A DNA stretch of 64,000 bases from Paralichthys olivaceus (Eukaryota > Chordata > Actinopteri > Pleuronectiformes > Paralichthyidae). The number at the start of each line of letters is the position of its first letter. The stretch's first letter is position 1. Made by a program: the position numbers and the translations under genes. The stretch covers positions 17,890,501-17,954,500 of the forward strand of contig NC_091112.1 in the NCBI RefSeq assembly GCF_024713975.1, read 5' to 3'. A model generated the notes under the pieces. The model did not search any database. It was not told where the DNA came from and worked only from the letters and a program-made list of their open reading frames with translations. This document shows positions 26,615-38,761 of the stretch, in pieces.

Positions 26615-29517
26615 ATGAGAGTAGTTTTGCACAACACCAATGTATTTGCATCCGTCTTCCTGTTGTATTACCCACAGATTTGTAGAACAGCTTATTCTAC
26701 ACTTTTTCCCCCCAATAAATTCGGGCCCACATAATAATTCACCAGTCATCATTCAACATGAAGAAATAACTGGAAAATTACCATTTACTAGTTTACCACT
26801 AATATCAATTCAAAGTCTCTGCTACTGTATTGACATTATTATTAATATTATATATTTTTATGAAAACTTTGTAAAGTCACAGACTTGATCTTTTTATATA
26901 TATATTTCAAAGTGATCTAAATATTGTTTGACAAATAAATAAGGGAAAAATATATGGTGAAGAAACAAATTCCACAATGATCCTACAAACATTATCATAA
27001 AACTAAACAGCTGTTGCTCTTGCTTTCATGTAAGTTAGGTGCAGTTAATGTCTTTATATTTGTCACTGCTTTTATAGTAGTTTGTATTTCTAATGCTTTT
27101 ATTGTTAATGCCTGTTATTGTGTTCCCAGGGTCTACAGATTAGCCTATTAGCCTATTAGCCTCTGTGGCATATTTACAGAAATGTTATTAATATGCATTG
27201 TCCCTGTCAAAGAGTAATAAAGTAAAATAAAGTAAAAATTTAAACAAATTGCTGGCCCCCATATGTTGTTGGTTATTTCTTGTCCAATCCTATGAGGAGT
27301 AGGACCACTGAGATTTGGAGAATAAAGAATTAATTTAAGAAAGCAGCCGTAATATTACAAGAATAAAGTCAGAATTTTGGGCTGTGTCATTTTAGAAGGG
27401 TAAGAGGATCACACAGGACTGAATCAGGACTTTGAAAAGATTGTCTATTATAAGAAATAATCACACAGATTCTTTTATGAAGGTTTCACAGTTTCTCATA
27501 AAAAAAAGAAATTGGTAATCAAGATTTTGGCACCAGAAGGAGTGAAACTCTGGCAAGCACCGGTTCTCCTATCTGTTTACTTTCTTAACTTCCCCCATAC
27601 TACATTCACATATCCTGATTTCAATGAAGTCTTTATTCTTATATTATGACTTTATTCTTGTGATATTACAACATTATCCAAAAAAAGACCAAAAACTTCA
27701 ACGTGGCCCTCATACTCATTACTGTCTACCATCCTTCTGTTCATTTTGCATCATCCTGCTGACAAACTAAACAAACAAACCTAACCTGCTTGGTCAAAGT
27801 ATATGACTAATAGGAGTAGATGATGACAGGCTTTATGGTGAGTTAACCCTTCACAGACAGGGTATACTAGGTGGTGGCAGATGTAGTGGCAACCCCACCA
27901 TGTCTGAGAGCATCAGACCTTTTGGTCTAACCAAAAGTGGCAGGAAAGGTTTTCACGTGTACGCTGTGGTCACAAGAAGACAAATCATACAACCATTCAG
28001 AAGGTGTATAAACAAGCATGAATGTAATGTTTTTACCAAATAATCCTTTTGTTCACCTGGATGTAAACTATCAATATGTCCATAATAATAGGCTTATAAC
28101 TGAATAACTGAGGTCAGTCACATTTCTATAGTACACAATTCAAATTCCAGTCTTTAGTTGAATAAATGTGGATCAACACTTGATATTAAGTGAAAAAGTA
28201 ATCAAACTTTGCGGGGTGGGTAGTCGTGATTTGACATCATAGTCCACCACCCAACTAGCGACCCTGTGTTATTATCTTCCAGTGACTTCTGTCAGGGACA
28301 AATGTGGCGCTTTATCCGTCAAGTTTTAATCTGTCACATTCTGTATGAGAGGAGATCAAAATCTAGCACCAAGGTTCCACTAAATTGTCTTTTTCTATTT
28401 CACCACAGTTGCACTTTATGACCAGAGGTCATTATGATTGAACATCACACGTCAGGGCGTCAGGCAGTGAATCGGATCTTTTCCACTTGAAACAGCACAT
28501 CTCTTGCCTCCTGTCAAAAGACTGACGCTCGCTTTGACAGATGAAACCTGTCCTGCTTTGAATGGGACAGGCTATAAAGTCTCTGGGAGTTTACAAATAC
28601 TTTATGAATTATCAGGCAAAGCAAAATCCCACAAGTAGGACCCTTGCACTTGCTTGTTTTTTTCACATAAAAAAGGAGAAATAAAAGTTTGGAGCTAGAC
28701 ACGGTGGTGCTAATGAATCTCAGAGGAAAGCTGTGTGTTATTTTTTGCAAGGGGGTTACGTCTCTGTCCTTCTGACTAATCAATTTATTTCTGAGGCTTT
28801 AATGACTTTCATGCAGCCTACACGCAGAGATAAAAAGAAACAGGGAAAGCTGTCTGGAGGAAATTGCAAGAAGAAGAAAAAAAACTGGTGAGTTTTGAGA
28901 TCAGCGACTGAGCCGTCTCCTGAACACTGCACATGTTCTTGCAATGCGTGCACGTTGTTAGCTACAGATGTGTAGCCTCTGTACAGTTGGTGCCACTCTG
29001 GCAAATAAACACAGACAGCAAAAACAGCGCTGTGGACGCATCTGTGCAAAGAGGTCAGTTTCAATGTACTATGAATACAGTATTCTATGAGCAGTACAAG
29101 CTAATTAAAGATTAAAACAATGCATCGGCACAACTTTAATGAGTCATGCACCACAGTTGGATTTTAGGAGCAGCCATTAGCAGTGGTTTTGTCCGCCACA
29201 TGGCTCCAGACTCGTATCTCCACTGCTATCAGATGGGTTTCCATGAAATTTTGTACAGACATTCATTCTCCCCAGAGGACCAATAGACTTTGTCCAATGC
29301 TTTGTTTTATGTCCAAATAAATACCTGCTGAACTCATGACTCTCCCCACAGCCTCAGCTGCACTTGTTTAGAGTTTATTTACAAATGTTGATGACGATGC
29401 ACTGGGTTTTAACATTGTCACGGTGAGCATGTAGAAGGCCATCATTGATGTAGTCTGAATGCATGCTTGAGTTTTGATTCATTTACGTCTAGTTTCTTAC
29501 AAATTTAAATTTTGCTG

Positions 29518-29690
29518 CTACGTTTTCAAGCTAGAAAGAGTTCTGTCCAGACTAAAACGCAGACTAAACAAGTTGAGCAGTGTCTCCAAACGTCCCAGTT
29601 TTAGATGCTCTAAAAGTCTGGAGCAGCGTGGACGCCAGGCGTGTCCATAACAGAGTTGACGTTGTAGTGTGGATGTAGCATGAGACACAG
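29518..29690 (+). mobile_element. MITE family C, copy 2
   Basis: CTACGTTTTCAAGCTAGAAAG at the left, GTCCAGACTAAAACGCAGAC in the middle and TAGTGTGGATGTAGC at the right. Same orientation as the copy at 15 kb. Confidence 0.45.
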
Positions 29691-31644
29691 GGAAACTTAA
29701 GGTTTGTCCAACTTCCAACAGGCACAGAAAGCTTTGGGAGCTGGTTGTTAGATTTGGCCTTAATGTAGAGTAGACTGAATGATCTGGTCGAAGAGTGGAT
29801 TACAGAGCCGAGGGATATGTTCTGCTGGAGCTTGTTTCGTGGATGGCAGTTTGTGTGGGCAGATTGGCAGCAGTTGTGCGACACGCCCAGATAGAGGCAG
29901 AGTGCACAGGAGGACTGAGAAAGAGGCAAAGTCACACTGTGACGCATGTGTACGTTAAATACACACATGTACTAGACATTCATTCATACAGGAGTAGAAC
30001 CTGCTAACCTTTACAGTCCCATTAAACTGTCTTTAACATCTTATTCTCTGCTCCTGTGACACCGTCTTACGTCTCTGAAACACACACAAACTTGTTTTAC
30101 ATCATTTTGAATCCTTTACTCTGAGGTTAATAACACTGTATCCCTTGTTTTAACAAGAGAATAAGAGACAGACCACGGCTCAATGTCAATCTTCCCACAA
30201 GAATTTGTTTCTCCACTTGCGCATTCATTTACGAAAACGTACTAACTCCGAGGAATATGCTGCTCTCGCCCCCTCAGTCCTCATTATTTAAAGTACACGC
30301 AGGATACTGTCCATCGCAGCCTAACCAGACAGCCTAACCAGACATCCTCTGGCTCTGTAAACTTTTACAGTGTGGGCTTCATTTACTCCAGTGTGCTTCA
30401 TTCCTGAAGCTCTTTATCTTAATTCATTTTAACATGCCTAGTGTATTTTTGGATCCTGGCGTTTTCACCAAGTGCTCGTGTTGAGGCTGACAAACAACTG
30501 CATGAGTTAAAACTTCTCAACAAGCACTTCGCTGACGTGATAACTGTGCAAGGTCACAACAGTGTAAACGCTTCATTAAGATTAACAATCAGCACAATCT
30601 AATAGCAAAACTGACATTTACAACATATTTTAATGAATAGGCTGCACACTTTTTAATCAAGCAAGACAAAACGCCTGCGACCCCACTTTTATCTCACAAT
30701 ACAGTTATTATAGAAATCCACATACTTCAGTAACTCATGACCATATGAGGGCACAGGGTCACTGTCAACAACTGGAGACTTTGTGTGGGCAGATGCCATT
30801 TGAGGACAGAGGAGGATAATATAGTATCTGGAGGAGTGAATGGAAAAATAACATGAAAGGCAATAACGGTAAGGCTGGGGGAAATCATTTATGGTGATGT
30901 GAAGGTGCAGCAGGTCTCTCCAGCGGAGGAGCTGGCTGTCTAGCGGCCAGATAAGAGGAGGAAGATAGGATATTTCCCTGACAGACAAGGTGACAATACG
31001 GCCTCAGTGTGTGTAAACAAGAACGGCGCTATCTCTCCCCAGCCCAACGATGGGGTTAACACCTCTGTCCATCAGCCGGGCCTCCCGTCATCGCACGCGA
31101 GACCCTCCTCCTCCCTGTCTGCTCGTCAAGGTCCGGGAGACAGGAAGCCGCACCGTCTGTTGCAGGCCCACGCCAACATGGCTGGCAGAGGGAGGGGATG
31201 GGATGGCACATGGAAGCACACGCTGCCAGGGTTTTATTATTTCCTCTCACTGCCCCAGTCCCCCCCGCCCCCCCCAAAAAAAGAGACAAGGTCCACAATC
31301 CTCTTTATCTGTGCTGTAAACACAGCAGTGCTCCGAGCCAGAAATCTCTTCAAGCAAGACTGAGTGGAGTGTTCGGGGTGATACAGTAGATGAATTAACA
31401 GACCACCTGCAGCTCTGCTTCCTATGTCAGTAGTTTTATTGTCAGACTGATACAGTATATTGTTTTATGTGTTTTTATTTAAAAGTACATCCTCGTTCAA
31501 AGACTGCATCGACGAAATCCAAAAATCCAAAGGGGTGCAGTGGTGGGGGTGTGATGTATCAGAGCCCAGCATGTCCTTTGGCCTGCCATTCATTCATCCA
31601 TCTGCCCACCTACCTCCCATCCACCCATCCATAGTGGTTTGATT

Positions 31645-32165
31645 TAAAAGGCCGACGTGACTGATAGCACAGAGGCTCTGATCGTGGCGGCACTAACAGG
31701 CCCTCAGTACTGGACACATAGTTGCTGGGGTTTCCCACAGCAGACAGGTGCAGGCCGATACCCCTGAGACAGCCCAGCACACAGTAGCAGAGTGTGAGAT
31801 GGAGGCTGTAACAGCGTACACTGAGAGGCATAACCAAGTGGATGGAATAGTGCACAGGATCATCTGTACCGAGCATGGATTAGAGGTGCCCAAGTGGGAC
31901 ATGCCACTGAAAGTGGTTGAGAACAACAGAGCTCCTGAGGGACTTCAAGTTCCAGACTGACAAACAGCTGCTGACTCACCATACGTATTGGTGTATGACA
32001 AGGAGCAGAGGGGGGCAGTAGGAACACTATCATCAGGAAGAAGGAGCATGAGAAGATCGAGTAGCACCAGGGGCTGAAAGAACATCTGGAGCAGAGGTGA
32101 GTTCCAAGTATATCCCTTGTGGTAATAGGGGGGGACAGAAGTCTCTGTCCAGACGTGTGCGGTCC
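31645..32165 (+). mobile_element. LINE remnant, endonuclease end of an R4/Rex6-type element
   Basis: The plus strand shows STEALIVAALTGPQYWTH, then QADTPETAQHTVAECEMEAV and AYTERHNQVDGIVHRIICTE, GLEVPKWDMPLKVVENNRA, and later IRKKEHEKIE, in shifting frames. I recognise this as the C-terminal zinc-knuckle and restriction-like-endonuclease end of a fish LINE (remembered consensus APETIQHIVAGCKM...YTERHNQVAGIVYRNIC). Several frame changes and stops make it dead. Only the last part of the element is present. Confidence 0.75.
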
Positions 32166-34014
32166 TAGGAACATCTAAGCTACTGCACAGAACCCCCAAA
32201 CTTGAAATGCGAACCAGGAATATGGGTTGACAAACAGATGCATGGGTTCGTAGTCTCATCAGATGCAATGATACACGGTGTCAAGTGGATTTTAATCCTA
32301 ATATGGATTTTACAATGCATTCTGCAATTTACAACCTGTGCTATAAATAAATATGCTTGGAATGTGCACAGAAACATTTTTGATTGGCCAGAGCAGAAGA
32401 CGTTGGGTTGTCTTGGAGCAACAGCTGAGTCAGATTCAATATCAGTTATTTTGATCCAACACTAAATACTCTAACAGCTACAAGACAGATTTTCATCAAG
32501 CTTTCCAAATAGGGAAGTGGTCTCAGACTCTTGGACACAACTGCATGGACACACTTTTCATTTGACACATTTAAATCAGTTAGAATTACATTGTACTTAC
32601 CAAAGTATGTGCTGAGATTGGGTAATCTGGATTTTTTTTAAATCAATTTTACTTCAAAATTAAGTTATCTACATAGTTTCATTGTTAAAGAATTGTAAAT
32701 CTGTACGATTTGTGTTTCTTTGGCTCTGGCTATAATAATGTTCAAAACAGACACCCAAACATGACGATTGTTAATGCTCTGACAATCTACAATGTTTGTC
32801 TTAAATTTCAAAATTAGATTGTGAGGAACATTTTATCCTCAAGGCCATTTTTTTTTTTTTTACTGTGACACCTGACTGATTGTGCCGTGTAGTTGCACAT
32901 GGTACCAGCGTGATCCAGCAATTTCAAGAGGCAGTAAAGAATTGCTGTCTGCAATTTGCCAGAATACATGCAATGTTACATCGGTAAAGGGTGTCTATAA
33001 AATCTGTTGGCAGCAGCTACAGCCATCAATGCTGCTCTGTAATCAACACTTTAGACTCGTAAGAAAGGTGTAAACTCTGCTGAGCTTTAAAGAGCTGCTC
33101 ATTGACTTAAAAAAGCCTGGGTTATAGTCCACAGTTTCCTATGGTTTAAACTAGAGCTGATTGATTAGTCTCACTAGATTCTCTCCAGGACAGCAGGGTA
33201 AGAAAACTACATTTATTCAATTAAAAGACAACAGAACTTAGATGACAATCCAACATGAACTAAAAAAAGAGTGCTACATGTGTCCTAAATGCTATTCAAC
33301 ATAAAGTTTTACGATGAAACTGGTCTGTAAATGAATGTAAACCTAAATGAAATCCAAAGTGAAAATGAAAGGATGAGTAAAAAATGATGTGGAGAGAGCT
33401 GGTGTGGGGGTGGGTTCACCCATCATCACACTAAACCAAGACAGTAAACATAGTTTATGAGAAGATCTGCTAAACATCAGTGTGTTAGCATTAACGTTAT
33501 CACTGACTGTAAAGATGGACGACCTTCTCTGCCCACGTCTCTGGTATGAACGCTGCCATCTTGCTCCGAGTCTGCGCAGCATTGATCTAGGAGTGGTACA
33601 TTTACTCGGCCAATTATGAGTCAGTCATCAATCAATGTATTTGACGTGTCCTTTGAATTTTACTTTGGTCCTTGTCCCATCTCCTAACATGGAGTAGGTG
33701 GGTTTTGTGACCTACACTTCAGCCGGCCTCTATGCCACAAAGAATGTATTTCCGCTTCACTTAAGGGTAGATCTCATGTCGACAATCTTTACAAAAACTC
33801 CATGGTTGTTGTGTCTGAGCACGTTAGCATTAGTATTCAGCTCAGCTACGCTGCGCCTCTGTGCAGCCTGGTGTGACTTTAGAATTTGAATTCTAAGAGT
33901 TGTTTCAAACTACCAGGTGTGATAACAGGAAACCTGTTGTTGCAACAATATCTTATGTGTTCAATTTTTATATTGTTGCAAAATTCTGCACTGAAGCATC
34001 TTGGTAATACTAAT

Positions 34015-34120
34015 GCTGCTTTCAAGACATTCACTGAATTACGGAGATCCACAGGACGTGTATGTGGGAACACAAAAGTCAGAGTGAGAGCCTCCAGAGT
34101 TTCTGCGGACTTTCTCTGCC
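34015..34120. mobile_element. MITE family A, short remnant (copy 3)
   Basis: GCTGCTTTCAAGACATTCAC at the left and AGAGTGAGAGCCTCCAGAG, TTTCTGCGGACTTTCTC at the right match the terminal parts of the family. The middle is lost. Confidence 0.55.
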
Positions 34121-36534
34121 TGACCCATATTGTTACAAAATTTAACAAAACATTTGACAATTTGCTTGAGTAAACACTGCAAGGACACATGGAACAAGCT
34201 CTATTGCTACATGTTCATTATTTGCATGTTCAGTGGACATTCCTTGATTTACAGTGTGCAACTAGTCTATTGTTTGCTAATGTATTAGCTGTAACACATC
34301 TATAAAGGTGATAATACATCTTTTTAATGGAATATTCTGACCCCAAGTGGAAATAAATCAATACCCTTTATTACTGAGCTATCTCAACTTTTTGACTTCT
34401 TTGCTGACTGTGGAACTTTAAATGCAGTTTCAGAGGCTTCCATTGTTACATAAATACAGAGTTGGCTCAAATCCTGGTTATTTTGGGGACTTGTATCCAT
34501 TAGTAAGAAGATAAATCCAAAAATATTGGTACTAGGTTTCAAAAACAATGGACAACCTGCGGTATTCTGTAGGTAATCCTTCATAAAATAATATCAAATA
34601 AATGTACAGGACTGTATAAAAGAACCTGAACATTTTAACAAGAACATCTTTTAAAACCTTTCCTTTACTCAACACATGGTTTGTCACTGTCACTTCATTT
34701 TTAGGTCAAGCACATGTTTAATCTCCTGGAAAAGGATGACAGAGTTTGCTTATGGTCCTTTTCTCCTCTGATGCTATAGATAGAGTCATACACCAATTCC
34801 AAGATGTCACGCTTGTGCATCTATTCTCCGCTTAATCTACGATAGGCAATGCTGACACAATTCCGGTTTTGTCTGCCTCTTTTCACGGCTTCTCACTCTC
34901 TCTGGCGTCTTTTTCAGAGACTTTTCCATCATCTTCTTTGACTCGGCAATGTAAGGAAACCCTATCTCCAGTGCACAGAACACCTCTGTAATTTACTCAG
35001 AAAGGATCATCTCCTACAACCACACAATGACTCCTGCTGTTCATTTTCTCAACCTTTAGCCCTCAGCTGGCCCCCCAGCAGCTCCACATTCAGCTGCTTA
35101 TGTCAGGATGTTTCCCCTTTTGTACTCGGCACACACAAACCCGTTCATCCCGGTGTCCATTTCGGCCTTGTGAATAGTGTGTGTCCATTTTTTTTTTGTG
35201 CTTGTATAACCCAAATCCTCACCCCCTTCCACCTAATACAGCGTGTCTGCCGGTGTTAGGGGCTACAAAAAGATAGGAATGTAATAACCAGCGAGCCCCG
35301 GTGCCCTGTCAGCACGGCTCAGGCTCCAGAGAGGCCTGCCCATCATGGACAGCACAGCACCCATGGCCGCTCAGATTACACCGGTCAGGCCAACACATGA
35401 AGTCAGAGATTATAGCAGCAGACCCACAGTGTTTCCTCCATCTGCTCATACACCCGAGACCCTCATCTACAGCTTCAGGCCGTAGAGAGGCGAGCAGACA
35501 GCGCACTCTGGTGGTGAAACACTGACACAACAGTTCACTTTTTTTCCCGTTTTAATTTGATATTAAAACACATTACAAAGTCTTTATGCAAATACCCTCA
35601 TTTGTTAAATTAAATTATTGTTAAAGCACAAGTCTTGAACAGGTCTTTGTCGATATGAGCTAAAGCCAAGAGGATAATTTCATCCAGGTTTGCACCAGAT
35701 GGAAAACTAATAAATAAAACTACTTTACAAGTGTAAAATACAGGCATACCACATTTGACATTAAGTATATAAAGGTTCTTTTATACATTGACTTAAACAC
35801 TCAGTCCAGTAGCTCACTCTACCTATGATACTGAAAAAACAGAGAAAGAAAAAAGAACATGTGTTTTGTGAGGTAGCCCAGGTGGCAAGAAACCACTGAC
35901 AGGGCAGAAACCATACAATCCTAATGGCCATTTTAACTGTGCACTGGGAAATGTGTGTCATACCCAACAGTGTGGCCAAGTTCTGAAGAAATGTTTAGAG
36001 AGCTGGCGTTGTTGCAAACATCTTCCTGTAGTCCTGAAGGGACGTCATGCAATGCAAAAACAACACAGCTTGGACGCGACACTACGACACAACAGACAAT
36101 TGATCTGAGCCTCAAGGGACAGCAACACTGTAAATGGTAATGAGCCTGATCATCAGTAGAGGGATGTGAGGTTAAATACCTGCTGCTGCAGAGTCAGTAT
36201 AACATGAACAGCTCAATCAACAGCACCATTAAAGCCCCACATGTACTTTGCATTGACCCTGAATTCCCTGTTCATCATTTCGTTGCTGTTAGTCTCACTT
36301 TGTTTTTATTAGTCATGAAATCACTGCACCAACCAGCATTATTACTGAGATCTGCAGATTGCAACACGTCTTTTAACAGATTTTATATGAGTGGTGAGAT
36401 GATCACACAGGCTGTAAACACAGAAACATTTTGTCTATTATTTAAACCAGGGGTTCAAAACATGAAGGATTTACGGACTGATATCACAACCATACATTCT
36501 GTTTGACTCGAGACTTTGACTTTTTAGCAGTGAA

Positions 36535-37132
36535 CAGATTTATTTCAGCTTTATTTGAAGGTAAAAACAAAAGTGAGCGCACGTTTAAATCTGTTTGAAT
36601 TCTACAGCAGTATTTATAGCAAGCTGGGGTTGAAACACTAAGTTGTTCTGTTTGCAGCAGATTTTCATGTCCCTGTTTGCAGTCTTTTTTTCCTTCAAAT
36701 AAGTTTAGTTAGCCTGGAGGTTATTTTTGCAACCTCTCTCCAACACTTCTGACTTCTGCTGTGTGGTGTTTACGTAGCCACATCTCAAGAGTTAAAATAG
36801 CCAACAGAAAATATGGCCTGATCTAGAAAAACAAAAGCCAAGCTATGATAAACTGCAACTATCTGTTTAATACAAAACAATCAGGAGAATACATCGGGGT
36901 TCTTTGTTGTGATGCCTCTTTTTCAATAAAAATAAACAAGTTGAGAAGAGCATGTACACACACATCCACGCACGCAGACACACACACTTGCACCAAAAAG
37001 GGAAAATGACTACCCTTGCACTTGGTCTAATGCCAAGTCAATTTGTGGTTTTGGAAATTTGGTGTATTTACAGTTTCAAGTCTGTGATGATTGCTCAGTT
37101 CATACCTGCTATGCTGGATAAAAGAGTGTGTC
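36535..37132 (-). other. gmeb1: gmeb1 3' UTR with poly(A) signals
   Basis: Downstream of the stop codon there is no further coding potential. On the minus strand AATAAA occurs twice close together, at 36550-36555 and 36539-36544, making this the most likely 3' end, about 600 nt of UTR. Other weaker sites further down are possible. Confidence 0.5.
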
Positions 37133-38712
37133 TCATTTCACCTGGTTTTCTTCCTGAGTGTTTCCTCCAATCACAACTATCTGTACATTTGACAACTGTC
37201 CGCTGGCATCCAGCTGCAGCCCTTGAACCCCCTCAGTCTGCCCCTGCTGTATTTGGCACTGCGTCTCCTCTCCAGCCATCGTCACCTCTATCCCACTCTG
37301 GACAGCCATGGCCGCCTCGTCTCTGCCCTGCTCCCCAGTCAGCTGCAGCTCCATCACCCCCACCGCTTGCTCCACTGGAGCTGGGTTGATCTCGATGACC
37401 GTGTGATCCTGGACTGTGTCCACCTCCCCCTGCATCATCTCCTGCTGCACCAGCATGGTTCCGTCCATTACCTGGCCTTCTATGGGCACCACCTCTGTGC
37501 TGCCGCTCTGCTGGCTGAGGTGCACTAGCTCTACCGGGCTCATCATCGTGCCCAGCTGGCAGGAGTCCTGCATAGCGGTGGTACCCACCAGCGTGAGGCC
37601 CGAAGACGGATGTAGGGTGATGGTGTCCGTCTTTCCGTCATTGGTAACCATGTAGCGGGTGAAGAGCTGCGAGCCAGCGGGAAGCAGGGTGACTGTTTTG
37701 GAGGACTGGCCTAGGGAGGCAATAGGTAGGCCTGCTACGGTGAAGGGCTGACCCACCGAGGACAGAGAGAGGGGTGAGAGAACGGTGAACTGCTGGGGCT
37801 GCAGGGTGGCCTGCTGGTTGATGGGGGAGGTCAGGAGGGTGGTGGTGGAGGCAGGCCTCTGCAGACGAGGCCGCTTGGTCTGGCGCTTGGTGGGAGTTTT
37901 GTTCTTGGCAGGCTGCGGGCAGGAAAGAAGAGCTCGGACCTGCTGCTGTTTCCTCTGTTCCTCCAGTTGCATCTCCAGGTCTACACGGAGCAAACAACAC
38001 AGCACTGAAAATGGAGGCTGAGTAACAACAACGGATAAACAAATATGTCACATTCATTTTCAGGACAACATTCTTCTTAATGATTCGATTTTGTGTCCTG
38101 ATATTGGTATATGTGAGATTTATATCCAGCCGGGATGGTTGACATGCTTAAACCCACAAATGTCAAGTCCAACATCTCAAGGCAACAACACTGACTCAGT
38201 CAAATGTCAGTAACACCTGACTGCAGCAGGACGCCACCCACAACCTATGGGCCATTGCCTCATTTAAATAATCCAGTTTGCCACAACAGAGCTTGAGTTT
38301 GCATCTTCACTGTGTTTTCTTCGTCTTACGAGACATTTCAGGTCACAGCAGAACACAATGATGCATCATCATCATGTTTGATATGAATATTTAGCAGGAT
38401 TAAGATACTGGGATTAGTTTTTCTCTCAAAACAACTGCTGATCCAGAGCCAGATGGCAGCGGATATGTTTGCATTTGTAAAAATTTCACTGCAACATTTT
38501 ATCACAGATTTGATATAATATGAATACCACATCAAATACAGGAGGTTTAAAACTAGCCATTTTAAATTTAAGACAAAAAAACTAAAAAGTGAATTTCTAA
38601 TTTCATTCTCCCCTTTACAAGTAGCTGGGGCTCTCTATCAGGTATTCACTAAATGATTATTGTGGCCAGAAGAAATAACAGTAATGAAATAATCAAATCT
38701 ATAGAAAATCTT

Positions 38713-38761
<49 letters not shown>

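Larger units (their letters stand above)
9223..36534. other. Long gene-poor stretch
   Basis: About 27 kb with no exon I can support. It holds the listed MITEs, a hAT-like element, a LINE remnant, microsatellites, and short tandem repeats (for example AGCCTATT units near 27142 and CAGCCTAACCAGA units near 30316). Some non-repeat, GC-balanced stretches (about 25.45-26.45, 30.88-31.33 and 35.0-35.5 kb) are denser in sequence complexity and could be conserved regulatory elements, but nothing in the sequence alone proves it. Confidence 0.55.
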
